Assembly: GCF_029167645.1 (NCBI RefSeq)
Contig: NZ_CP119147.1
Coordinates: 1,426,001 to 1,490,000 of the forward strand
Direction of reading: 5' to 3'
From: Streptomyces sp. AM 2-1-1
GTDB lineage: Bacteria; Actinomycetota; Actinomycetes; Streptomycetales; Streptomycetaceae
DNA length: 64,000 nucleotides
Shown: piece after piece, positions 33,194 through 41,176 of the stretch
How the letters are laid out: each line of letters begins with the position of its first letter
Position numbering within the stretch: position 1 is the first letter of the stretch
Notes under the pieces: generated by a model
Databases searched by the model: none
What the model saw: only the letters and a program-made list of their open reading frames with translations
What the model was told of the DNA's origin: nothing
Made by a program: the position numbers and the translations under genes

Positions 33194-34383
33194 CCGGACA
33201 GGTCTACCAGTACGGCGCCCTCGGTCGCGCCGGCCAGGGCGGCGCCCGCCTCCCCCACCGTGCCGAGCAGCCGCAGGTGGCCGTCCGCGCAGATCCCCGC
33301 CGCCAGCCGCAGCAACTCCCCCGACTGGCGTGCGTCGAGGCCGCGGTCGAACCCGTCCGTCAGCACGGTGAGGGCGCGCATGGCCCAGGGGATCTCGTCC
33401 GGTGTGTTCACCTCCAGCACGTGCGGACCCGTCAGCAGCACCAGGGCCAGCGCGACGTAGCGGAGTTCACCGTCCCCGAGGCGCCCGATCGGGGTGGTGC
33501 GCCCGGCTCCGCGTCCCACCAGCGCCTCCACCTTCCCGTCCGCGGACTCCCGGGTGGTCAGCGCGGTCACCGGCCCCGCGCACCCCGCCGCCGCCGCGGC
33601 CACCAGCCGGGCGTGCCGGTGCGCGCACTGCGTACGGGTGCGGGCGAGCACCGCGGCGAGGTTGTCGCAGCCGGATCGGAGCCGCTCCTCCCCGGCGCGG
33701 GCCGGTCCGCGCATCCCCCCGGGCAGCGGGTCGCAGGGGAAGGCGGAGTGCAGGCCCACCACCACCTGCTCGGCGGCGGCGAGTACGCGCAACTGGCCCT
33801 CGGTGACGCCGGCGACCCGCAACGGCAGCAGCGCGGTGGCGAGTCGGCCGTCCGGGAGTGGGGCGCGGGTCACCGGAACCTGGCCCGCCGTGTGCCAGGC
33901 GGCCTGCACGGTCGGGCGGCGCGGGTCGCGCAGCGCGGTGCTGAGCAGGGTCTGCCCGCCCGCCGTCAACCGCTCGCCCACGATGCGCAGCGAGGGCTCG
34001 GCCTGGACGGCCACGTCGAGCCTGACCGGACCGGCCGGGCCGTCCACGGTGCAGCCGATGCGGAAGCCCCGCCGGCCCTCGGCGTCGGCCACCGCACGTT
34101 CGGGCACGCAGGAGACGGGGTCGGGGAAGACGTCCTCCAGGGCGTCACCGGCCCCGAGCCGGGCCAGCGCCTCGTAGGCCCGCAGTGCGGACGAGGCGCC
34201 GCTGCCGCTGGGGCCGGTGAGCAGGGTCAGTGGCCCCAGCGGCAGGGTTCTGCGCCAGTGGGAGGCGAAGGCGGCCAGCCGCAGCTCGGTGACGACGGGG
34301 CGGACGGGCCGGGGCGGCACGTCGGGAGCGGCGCGGGGCGGGCCGACGCGGGTCGTGCCGGGGGGAGGAGCTGTGGTGGTCAT
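33190..34383 (-). CDS. AAA/RecF-like ATPase-fold protein with altered Walker A
   Basis: A 397-residue protein with an ABC-type ATPase core. The Walker A position reads GPSGSGAS (57-64): the invariant lysine is replaced by alanine. The signature helix is retained as GDGELRYVALAL near 300, and a VLEVNTPDEIP segment stands where Walker B would be. It may bind nucleotide weakly or act as a structural partner. ATG 34383 has no clear ribosome site; translation may start at a later GTG near residue 30. It forms an overlapping pair with the MazG-like gene. Confidence 0.7.
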   Translation of the reverse strand: MTTTAPPPGTTRVGPPRAAPDVPPRPVRPVVTELRLAAFASHWRRTLPLGPLTLLTGPSGSGASSALRAYEALARLGAGDALEDVFPDPVSCVPERAVADAEGRRGFRIGCTVDGPAGPVRLDVAVQAEPSLRIVGERLTAGGQTLLSTALRDPRRPTVQAAWHTAGQVPVTRAPLPDGRLATALLPLRVAGVTEGQLRVLAAAEQVVVGLHSAFPCDPLPGGMRGPARAGEERLRSGCDNLAAVLARTRTQCAHRHARLVAAAAAGCAGPVTALTTRESADGKVEALVGRGAGRTTPIGRLGDGELRYVALALVLLTGPHVLEVNTPDEIPWAMRALTVLTDGFDRGLDARQSGELLRLAAGICADGHLRLLGTVGEAGAALAGATEGAVLVDLSG

Positions 34384-34438
34384 GAGCGGACCGTACGCAC
34401 GGCCCGGGCGGGCGAACCGTTTTGCCCGCCGGAGCTTC

Positions 34439-34843
34439 CTACGATTGAGGGATACCGGCGGGGGTGACCCCCTCGACCTCCATGCCGAGCGGCGCGAGGA
34501 GGAAGACGTTGCGGTCCACCCGGTGCATGCCGCTGCCGAGGCCGAAGACGACGCCGCTGCTGAAGTCGAGGATGCGCTTGGCCACGTCCGTCTCGGCCGC
34601 CGTCAGATCCAGCAGCACGGGGACCTGCGCGACGAGGTACTCGGCCACCTCGCGGGCGTCCGAGAAGACCTGGACCCGCAGCACCACCAGTCGGCGCTGC
34701 TCCTCGGCGTCGCGCTGCGGGACCGCGTCGTGATCGACGCGGGACGGCCACTCGTTCCGCCCCCGCAGGGGTACCACCTGGGCCAGGCCCTCCCACTGCG
34801 CGTCCGTGGCGTCGTACCTGTCGTACCTGTCGTACCTGCTCAC
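34439..34843 (-). CDS. SepF-like cell-division protein paralogue
   Basis: A 134-residue protein with the SepF core: VQVFSDAREVAEYL, VLLDLTAAETDVAKRILDF and GLGSGMHRVDRNVFLL. SepF anchors FtsZ to the membrane; streptomycetes also carry SepF-like paralogues (Sfl) that tune division or branching. The N-terminus is a short SRYDRYDRYD repeat, not the amphipathic membrane-targeting helix of true SepF. GTG 34843 with GGGA upstream is preferred; TTG 34906 is an alternative. Lies 55 bp upstream of the ATPase-like gene. Confidence 0.8.
   Translation of the reverse strand: MSRYDRYDRYDATDAQWEGLAQVVPLRGRNEWPSRVDHDAVPQRDAEEQRRLVVLRVQVFSDAREVAEYLVAQVPVLLDLTAAETDVAKRILDFSSGVVFGLGSGMHRVDRNVFLLAPLGMEVEGVTPAGIPQS
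34812..34838. repeat. Three tandem 9-mers inside the SepF-like gene
   Basis: TCGTACCTG is repeated three times without gaps. On the coding strand it specifies the Arg-Tyr-Asp repeat at the N-terminus of the SepF-like protein. Confidence 0.85.
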
Positions 34844-35202
34844 AGAGCCATCCCGTCCGTGTGCCGGTCGACGGTGCGCCGGCTGCGCTCGCTGTTCATC
34901 GGGCAATCCTCTCGCCCCTCACCCGTTCGGCCCACCAGCGACACGGCCGGGAACCCCGATCCTCCGGATCGGTTCCGCCACGCACTGGCCGGTTCGGGCC
35001 GCGGAATCAACGTAGCCCGAGGTGACGCCGTTGTTCCAGTCGCCTGCTCCGGCGCCGCTCGCGCGGGCGCCCGGGGCGGATGGCACCGGCGACCGGCCGT
35101 CGGAGAACGGCCGCGGACGACCGCACCGGTGGAGCGCCCGCGCCCCGGCGCCGGTGACGGGCCGGATCGGCCGGAGCCGGATCAGCCGGGGCCGGAGCCG
35201 GA
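34844..35202. other. Intergenic region, 359 bp
   Basis: No gene is supported between the SepF-like start and the lipoprotein stop. It holds the SepF-like gene's upstream region and, from 35160, a GC-rich repeat. Short reading frames here have no ribosome sites. Confidence 0.5.
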
Positions 35203-35216
35203 TCAGCCGGGGCCGG
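35169..35216. repeat. Two tandem 21-bp repeats at the end of the lipoprotein gene
   Basis: A 21-bp unit beginning GGCCGGAGCCGGATCAG occurs at 35169-35189 and 35190-35210, with a partial third copy. The lipoprotein stop codon (35203-35205) falls inside the second unit, so unit loss could change the 3' end only. Confidence 0.8.
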
Positions 35217-35703
35217 GGAGGGGGATCCTCTCGTCCGTGACCGGGACGAGGCAGCGGCTCGCACCGCAGGCGCCGTAGCTGACGATCACGTCGGCGCCGC
35301 GGGAGCCGGTCCGGCGGACCGGCAGGGTGAACGTGACCTCGCCGTCCGGGTAGACGGGAAGAGCGGCCTCCAGCCCCGCGGGCCGCAGGAGTACGACGGC
35401 GCGGTCCGCGGTCGGTTCGCCGGTCGCGGTGAGGTCGCCTCCGACGGAGAGCCGGGTCGCCACTCCCAGTCCGTCGACGCCTCCTTCGGGCAGGTCGATG
35501 CTGTAGACGTGGAACCCCGGCTCCGGCCTGAAGGTCGCCCGGATGCGGTGCGCGCCGTCGGCCGCCGGCAGAAGGGCGACCGTGACGGTGACGCCGTTGC
35601 GCGTGGCGCGGGCCGTCGGCACGGGAGCCGGGTCCGCCCCGCAGCCGGCGAGCAGGAGGGCCAGTGCAGCGGCCGTGGCCGCCCCGTGGCGTGCGCGGCG
35701 CAC
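35203..35703 (-). CDS. Lipoprotein with DsbD N-terminal-like domain
   Basis: A 166-residue exported protein. The start VRRARHGAATAAALALLLAGC is a textbook lipoprotein signal with lipobox LLAGC. The rest resembles the periplasmic alpha domain of thiol:disulphide interchange protein DsbD: GFHVYSIDLPEGG, DGEVTFTLPVR and a C-x4-C pair in GACGASRCLVP near the C-terminus. No membrane-spanning DsbD/CcdA partner is next to it. GTG 35703 is chosen because GGGAGG stands 8 nt upstream. Likely outside-face redox protein. Confidence 0.75.
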   Translation of the reverse strand: MRRARHGAATAAALALLLAGCGADPAPVPTARATRNGVTVTVALLPAADGAHRIRATFRPEPGFHVYSIDLPEGGVDGLGVATRLSVGGDLTATGEPTADRAVVLLRPAGLEAALPVYPDGEVTFTLPVRRTGSRGADVIVSYGACGASRCLVPVTDERIPLPGPG

Positions 35704-35791
35704 GAGCGTCACCTCCCGTATGCGATCGGTCACAGGAGGATACCGGTGGTGCTCCGCGCGTCCGCGTGGCGCGGGGACGCGCGGCCCGTGC

Positions 35792-36787
35792 TCAGAGAGC
35801 GAACCGGCCGATCCTGCCCTGCTCGATCTCCTGGGCGAGCAGCGCGACGTCGGACATCGCCTCGAACACCCCGGTCTGCTCGACGCCGTTCAGGTGCCGG
35901 TACTCGGTGCCCACCGTCACCGCCAGCCGCTCGGGCAGTCCCAGATCGGGGTGGCGTCCCTCGGCGACGATCCGGCGGGCTGCCAGCGGCGCCGGGACGC
36001 CGGCCGTGTGGAAGGTGTGGGCGCGCTCGCGGACGTGGCCGAGGTAGTCGATGTGGTCACGGACCCCCGGGGGACCGAGCAGCGGACCGTGGCCCGGCAC
36101 GATCACCCCGGCGCCGGTCGCCAGTACGTGTTCGCAGGCTTCGATCACCTGGGCGAGCGGTCCGGCCCAGTGGCACGGGTGGTCGCCCGGCCGTTCGGGA
36201 GTGGATCCGAAGATGACGTCTCCGGCGAACACCGTGTCGTGGTCCGGCAGATGGACGATCAGGTCACCGGTGGTGTGGGCGGGTGGCAGCGCCGTGATCC
36301 GTACCGGGTGACCGTCCAGCGTGAGTTCGAGCTCACCGGTGAAGTATGTGGTCGGCACCACGGGTTCGGTGGTGGACCAGTCGAACGGGCCGAAGTGCCG
36401 CGCCAGATAGGACCCCAGGGGCGTGGTGGGGTCGCCGGAGGCGATCAGCGCGTGCTGTTGCTGCGGGGTGGGCTCGAAGTGGATGTGCTCGCGGGCCCCG
36501 CGGGTGACGATGATCTCCGCGTCGGGGACGACCCCCGCGCCCCAGAAGTGGTCGCCGTTGGCGTGGGTGACGACCACCCGGTCGATCGACGCGCCGTCCG
36601 GCAGTCGCGCCTCGCTCTGCGCGAGGAACTCCCCCGCCAGCGCCCGGTCGTAGGGGGTGTCGATCCACAGCGCCCCCTTCCGCGTGGCGAGCAGGCCGCA
36701 GTTGGCGAGTCCCCAGCCCCTCTGCGGCGGCAGCCAGACGTACAGTCCCTGGCCCAGGTCGACGAAGTCCCCACCCGTGATCGGCAT
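35792..36787 (-). CDS. MBL-fold metallo-hydrolase
   Basis: A 331-residue metallo-beta-lactamase fold protein. The first metal motif is THANGDHFWG (an H-x-N-G-D-H variant of HxHxDH), followed by PPAHTTGDLIVHLPDHDTVFAGDVIF and PGHGPLLG. These supply the remaining ligands. Substrate not predictable; the family includes thioesterases and lactonases. Downstream of the hypothetical gene 36942-37532 on the same strand, separated by about 150 bp. Confidence 0.82.
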   Translation of the reverse strand: MPITGGDFVDLGQGLYVWLPPQRGWGLANCGLLATRKGALWIDTPYDRALAGEFLAQSEARLPDGASIDRVVVTHANGDHFWGAGVVPDAEIIVTRGAREHIHFEPTPQQQHALIASGDPTTPLGSYLARHFGPFDWSTTEPVVPTTYFTGELELTLDGHPVRITALPPAHTTGDLIVHLPDHDTVFAGDVIFGSTPERPGDHPCHWAGPLAQVIEACEHVLATGAGVIVPGHGPLLGPPGVRDHIDYLGHVRERAHTFHTAGVPAPLAARRIVAEGRHPDLGLPERLAVTVGTEYRHLNGVEQTGVFEAMSDVALLAQEIEQGRIGRFAL

Positions 36788-36941
36788 GGGGCGATTATGC
36801 CCGCGTGCGGAGCCCGGTGCGCCCCGTCCGCGCGGAGCCCTCGACGTGCCGGAGGACCGGGTGGCGTTCTCGCCTTCCCGGCCCTCCTGGTGGTGGGGAC
36901 TGAGGCCCTTCTGGTTGGCGGTGCCGTGTCGCCGTGCCGTG

Positions 36942-37532
36942 TCAGGACTCCTCGAAGTAGGCGTCCAGGACCACGTCGAGCTCCTCCGGCCACTCCTTGA
37001 GCCGGCTCCGGCTCTCCGCGACGACCTCGCCGTTGAACCAACGGCGGGCGGAGAGGTGGACGGTGAGGGTGAACCGGCGGGCGGTGCGGGCCGTCTTCAC
37101 CTCGACCGCGGAGATCTCGGCCCAGTCGAACTCGGCCTCCTGGTCGTCCAGCGTGAACCGGATCCCCTCCTTGTCCACGCGGATGGATCCACGCCGGTCG
37201 CTGACCTCGAAGACCGGCGCACCGGACTCGTCGCCGTCGTCGGATCCGGCCCGCGTTCCGCCCTCGGGCGCGTCCTCGGACACGTCCTGTCCGTGGCCGG
37301 GTTCCACGTCGGCGGTCGCGTCGGCGGCCGGCTCGGCGGCCTGCTTCCCCGCGGCCGTCTCGCCGCCGGTGACGGCCGGGACGGCGTCCTGGACGTCCGC
37401 GTCGCCGTCCGCCGCTTCCGCCGTCGCGCCGGCCTCGTCGTCCTCCGTCCGCGCCGGTACGGGGGCCGTCAGGCCGGGGATGTACGCCGGGTCGGTTCCC
37501 GCGGCGAACTCGGGCTTCGTCTGTGACTCCAT
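36942..37532 (-). CDS. Hypothetical protein with acidic disordered N-terminus
   Basis: A 196-residue protein I do not recognise. Residues 1-105 are a low-complexity, Ala/Asp/Glu-rich, probably disordered region. Residues 110-196 form a compact beta-rich domain (VFEVSDRRGSIRVDKEGIRF, then alternating strands and a final helix) that resembles a PH-like bacterial fold; this is only an impression. ATG 37532 follows GGAGCGAAGC. No membrane segments. Confidence 0.65.
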   Translation of the reverse strand: MESQTKPEFAAGTDPAYIPGLTAPVPARTEDDEAGATAEAADGDADVQDAVPAVTGGETAAGKQAAEPAADATADVEPGHGQDVSEDAPEGGTRAGSDDGDESGAPVFEVSDRRGSIRVDKEGIRFTLDDQEAEFDWAEISAVEVKTARTARRFTLTVHLSARRWFNGEVVAESRSRLKEWPEELDVVLDAYFEES

Positions 37533-37663
37533 GCTTCGCTCCACGGCGGGCAGTATGGTCGACGAACCTGTACGAGACCAGTCATGCTGCCCGGTCCCGC
37601 CTCGGAGCCCTCCCCCGCCCGCCCCCGTCCGCGGGCGGCCCACCGCACACGGCACAAGGGGAA

Positions 37664-37737
37664 GCATCGCTTCCGCGCGGTGTCCTCCGCCGTGGCGCGC
37701 CCGGAGGAGCGCACGGCAAGGTGCGCGGAAGCGACGC
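37664..37737 (-). terminator. Nested terminator after the xyloglucanase gene
   Basis: CGCTTCCGCG (37668-37677) pairs with CGCGGAAGCG (37724-37733), extended to 14 bp with one mismatch. Inside are TCCTCCG/CGGAGGA (37683-37689, 37702-37708) and GCGCAC/GTGCGC stems. It lies 7 nt beyond the stop of the leftward gene. Confidence 0.7.
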
Positions 37738-37743
37738 CCGCCT

Positions 37744-40494
37744 TCAGCTGCCGAGGGCGCAGCTCTTCCCGCCGAGGGTGAAGGCGCTCGGCTTGCCGTT
37801 GCTCCCGGTCCAGCTGCCGGTGAACCCGAAGGACGCCGACGCGCCCGCCGCGAGGGCGCCGTTCCAGCCGGCGTCGGTGGCCGTCACGGCGGCACCGGCC
37901 TGCTGGACGGTGGCGTTCCAGGCCTGTGAGACCTGCTGCCCGTTGGCGAAGTTCCAGGTGAGTTTCCAGCCGCTGATCGCCGTGGCACCGGTGTTGGTGA
38001 GCGTGACGTCGCCCTGGAAGCCGCCGGACCACTGATTGGTGATCTTGTAGGTCACCTTGCAGGCGGTGGAGGTTCCGGGATCGGTGCCCGGGTCCGTCCC
38101 CGGATCGGTGCCCGGGTCCGTGCCGGGATCGGTGGTGCCCCCGTCACCGGCCGGGGAGTCGCCGTACAGGATGCCCCGGCCGTTGGTGGAGACGTAGACG
38201 CGACCGAAGACGCGCGGGTCGCCGGTGATCGCTCCACCGGTCCACCCCCACTGGTGGGCGTCGTCGTTGATCCGCGTCCAGCTGGCGCCCGCGTCGGTGG
38301 ACCGGAAGATGCCGCGCACCCCGCCGATCTTCGCGCTGGTGAACAGGGTCTGGTAGGAGGCGCCCTGGGCCGCCTTGCCGAAGCCGATGGAGTCGGCCTG
38401 CGTGACGTTCGAGAGCTTGGTGAAGGTGGCGCCGGAGTCGGTGGAGTGCCAGAGCCCGTACGTGCCCGTCGCCGCGCCGCCGGCCAGCCAGACGTCGCCC
38501 TCGATGCCCGGGACCGCCTTGAAGCGGACGTTGCCCGCCGCGGGGAGGCCGGTGGAGGGCTTCGCCGTGAAGGTGGCGCCGGAGTCGGTGGAGACGTAGA
38601 AGACGCCGGACTTGTAGCCGTAGAACTTCTTCGGGTTCTTGCGGTCCGACTCCACGGTGGCGCCGGCCGGGATACCGGAGGACGCCGTCCACGACGAGCC
38701 GAAGCCGGTGGTGCGGACCACGCCGGTGCCCGCCGGGCTCCAGACGAACGAACTGCCGTCCGCAGCCGCCGCGACGGTGCCGCCGCCGGTGACGCCCGAG
38801 GGGTCGGTGCCGCCGAACCAGTTGGCGCCGTTGTCGGTGGAGAAGGCGACGTGCGGGGCCGCGTCCGCGTCACCCACCCGCACCACGGTGCTGGGGGACG
38901 CCTCCGCGAAGTCGAGGCTGGTGGTGGAGGTGAAGTTGGGCGAGGTGTACATCATCGCGGGCACGGCGTCGAGATTGGTGTGCCGGAAGCCGCCGACGTC
39001 GAGCAGACCGCTGAGCAGCGGGGCACCGGAGGGCGGGCTGGCCAGGTCGTTGACGGCCGTCTCCTCGATGCCCTTCACCATGGGCGTGATCGTGAACTTG
39101 CTGCCGCTGTCCCAGTTCTTGAGGTTCTCCGTACCGAAGAGCGTCGCCCCGGTGCCGTACATCATCCGGTTGGAGTCGAACGGGTCGATCTCCAGCGACT
39201 CCGTCATCCAGCCGAGCTTCGGACTGGTCTCGGGCGGCGAGGGGTTGGCGCCCCACGTGAGCCAGGGGACGGAGGAGACGTCCTGGGTGTAGCGGGTGGA
39301 GCGGGTGGGGTAACTCGTGTACTCCCAGGCGGTGGTCCAGGTGGCGCCGCTGTCGGTGGACCGGAAGATCTGGGTGTCCGGGAACCAGGAGCTGTAGGCG
39401 GTCGCCATCAGCGTCCCGGGCTTCTGCCGGTCCACGGTGAGTCCGCTGAAGCCGTAGTACGTGTCGGCCTCGGCGACCGGGCTGACGTCCAGCCAGGTGC
39501 CGGTGGCGGTGTCGTAGCGGGCGATCTTGCCCTTGCCCCCGTCGTACGGGCCGCCGGTGTCGCTCAGTGAGAGGTAGAGGTAGCCGGTGCCCTCGTCCAG
39601 GACACCCTTGTGCGCCAGGTAACCGGTGGGCTGTCCGGCGATCCGGGTCCAGGTGGCGCCGGCGTCGGTGGAGCGGTAGACGGTGTTCGCCTTGTCCGCC
39701 ACCCCGACGTAGATGTTCTTGGTGGCCGTACCGGAGGTGCCGCCCCGCCCGTCGAACGTCACCCAGGTGACGCCCTGGTTGTCATTGCCGTAGCCGCTGG
39801 TGTCGGTCGGGTCCTGGGAGTAGTTGCCGGGGTTGGTGAAGCTGGTGACCTTGGACCAGGTGGCGCCCGAGTCGGTCGACCGCCAGAGGCCGTTGCCGCT
39901 CGGGGCGCCCAGGTAGAGCACCGAGTTCTTGTGCGGGTCGACGGCGAGCCGCTCGCCCATCCCGCGCCCGGGCATGTTGCCGCCGAGCTTGAAGGGGAGC
40001 ACCGAGGGCGTCCAGGTGGCACCCCGGTCCGTGGAGCGCAGCACCGCGCCCTTGGTGGGGTCCCAGTCGTTGGTGTACGTACCGGCGGCGACGTACACGT
40101 TGTTCGGGGCGACCGGGTCGGAGGCGAGGCTCACCACGCCGGTCCAGCCCCAGTGGTCCCAGTCCACGGAGTCGAGGAGCGGCTTCCACTGTTTGCCCGA
40201 CTGGTCCCAGCGGTAGGCGCCGCCGATGTCGGTACGGGCGTACGCGAGGTTCTTCTCGCTCCGGTTGAAGACGATGCCCGGGACGAAACCGCCGCCGTCC
40301 ACGCGGACGTTCTTCCAGGTGTACGAGTCCGCCGCCAGTGCGGTGGCCGACGACAGATCGGATGCTTCCGCAGTAGTGGCAGCGGTCTGCGACGACCGGG
40401 GCTGCGCCACCGAGGGGGTGGCGATGCCCGACAGACCTGCTGACAGGGCGAACGCCGCCAGCAGGGTGGCGAAGGGTCTGGCTCTCAAGCGCAC
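37744..40494 (-). CDS. Secreted GH74 xyloglucanase with CBM2
   Basis: A 916-residue secreted enzyme. A signal peptide spans about residues 1-34 (ending near PSVAQ). The GH74 catalytic region follows as two seven-bladed propellers with many Asp-box-like SxDxGxTW repeats. The catalytic-type aspartates are expected in ARTDIGGAYRW near residue 85 and in the late GDPRVFGRVYVSTNGRGI stretch. A DPGT linker of about five repeats leads to a C-terminal CBM2 with its bracketing cysteines. It cuts xyloglucan or related beta-1,4-glucans outside the cell. GTG 40494 follows GAGAGGAC. A CebR box lies 59 bp upstream. Confidence 0.92.
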   Translation of the reverse strand: MRLRARPFATLLAAFALSAGLSGIATPSVAQPRSSQTAATTAEASDLSSATALAADSYTWKNVRVDGGGFVPGIVFNRSEKNLAYARTDIGGAYRWDQSGKQWKPLLDSVDWDHWGWTGVVSLASDPVAPNNVYVAAGTYTNDWDPTKGAVLRSTDRGATWTPSVLPFKLGGNMPGRGMGERLAVDPHKNSVLYLGAPSGNGLWRSTDSGATWSKVTSFTNPGNYSQDPTDTSGYGNDNQGVTWVTFDGRGGTSGTATKNIYVGVADKANTVYRSTDAGATWTRIAGQPTGYLAHKGVLDEGTGYLYLSLSDTGGPYDGGKGKIARYDTATGTWLDVSPVAEADTYYGFSGLTVDRQKPGTLMATAYSSWFPDTQIFRSTDSGATWTTAWEYTSYPTRSTRYTQDVSSVPWLTWGANPSPPETSPKLGWMTESLEIDPFDSNRMMYGTGATLFGTENLKNWDSGSKFTITPMVKGIEETAVNDLASPPSGAPLLSGLLDVGGFRHTNLDAVPAMMYTSPNFTSTTSLDFAEASPSTVVRVGDADAAPHVAFSTDNGANWFGGTDPSGVTGGGTVAAAADGSSFVWSPAGTGVVRTTGFGSSWTASSGIPAGATVESDRKNPKKFYGYKSGVFYVSTDSGATFTAKPSTGLPAAGNVRFKAVPGIEGDVWLAGGAATGTYGLWHSTDSGATFTKLSNVTQADSIGFGKAAQGASYQTLFTSAKIGGVRGIFRSTDAGASWTRINDDAHQWGWTGGAITGDPRVFGRVYVSTNGRGILYGDSPAGDGGTTDPGTDPGTDPGTDPGTDPGTSTACKVTYKITNQWSGGFQGDVTLTNTGATAISGWKLTWNFANGQQVSQAWNATVQQAGAAVTATDAGWNGALAAGASASFGFTGSWTGSNGKPSAFTLGGKSCALGS
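38074..38135. repeat. Repeat encoding the DPGT linker of the xyloglucanase
   Basis: A 12-bp unit (GGATCGGTGCCC and GGGTCCGTCCCC variants) repeated about five times. It encodes the flexible Asp-Pro-Gly-Thr linker between the catalytic module and the CBM2. Confidence 0.8.
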
Positions 40495-40552
40495 GGAAAA
40501 GTCCTCTCCGAGCTGGACCGCCACACAGGTGGCAGTGGGCCGATGCGGGTGG

Positions 40553-40566
40553 TGGGAGCGCTCCCA
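40553..40566. promoter_or_regulatory. CebR-type operator
   Basis: TGGGAGCGCTCCCA is a perfect 14-bp palindrome, identical to the site bound by the LacI-family repressor CebR in streptomycetes, which is released by cello-oligosaccharides. Its centre is about 65 bp upstream of the GH74 start codon. Confidence 0.88.
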
Positions 40567-41176
40567 TGTGCAGCCCGATGGTAGCGGCGCACGGCATCGC
40601 GGAGAAGGGGTGGGACGCGAGGTCATCGGATGAATTCTGGCGCGGCGTGACGGAGTTGAGGGCGAGACCAGCCCTGCCCGCAAGGCCGGCAGGCGCGGCT
40701 CCCGGGCATTCCGGTCCGGTGATCCGAGCCCGGAGTCGGTGGGCCGGTACGGCGCACCCGCCCGGCGCGGGGTGGGGGCTGCCGAACAGGTCGACGGAGA
40801 GCCCGTGGCGGGCGATGGACGCAGCGTGGCGGGGGTTGGGGCGGGGTGCCGCTGATCGGTCTCCAGGCGACCGGAGGCCCCCGGTCCATCGACCGCGGCA
40901 CGCTGTTCAACGATCGCGGCTCATGAGGCCGGATTTGCTTGGGGCCCCTGGTCGCTCGACGGTGCGGACATGGACGGAATGCGTCGGCCGCCGCAGGCGG
41001 TCCGAGAAGGCGGCGGGCACGGCAGGCCCGGCGGCGCGACGACGCGTCCGGGGCGCGGGCCCTCGAAGCGTCGGCAGGCAGGCGCCAACCCGTCGGGGCA
41101 CCTTGTCGAGAGGCCCGCACGCCCGTTCAGAACCTGGCAGCCTGACTGGACACCGCACCGTCCAGGAGGACTCACC
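40567..41176. other. Intergenic region, 610 bp, no supported gene
   Basis: Reading frames on both strands are open across this stretch, but their products are Arg/Pro/Gly-rich with no recognisable motif and no ribosome site, typical of shadow frames in GC-rich DNA. It has lower local GC patches (such as around 40620-40650) and leads into a gene of atypical codon use; it could be degraded or transferred DNA. Confidence 0.45.
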
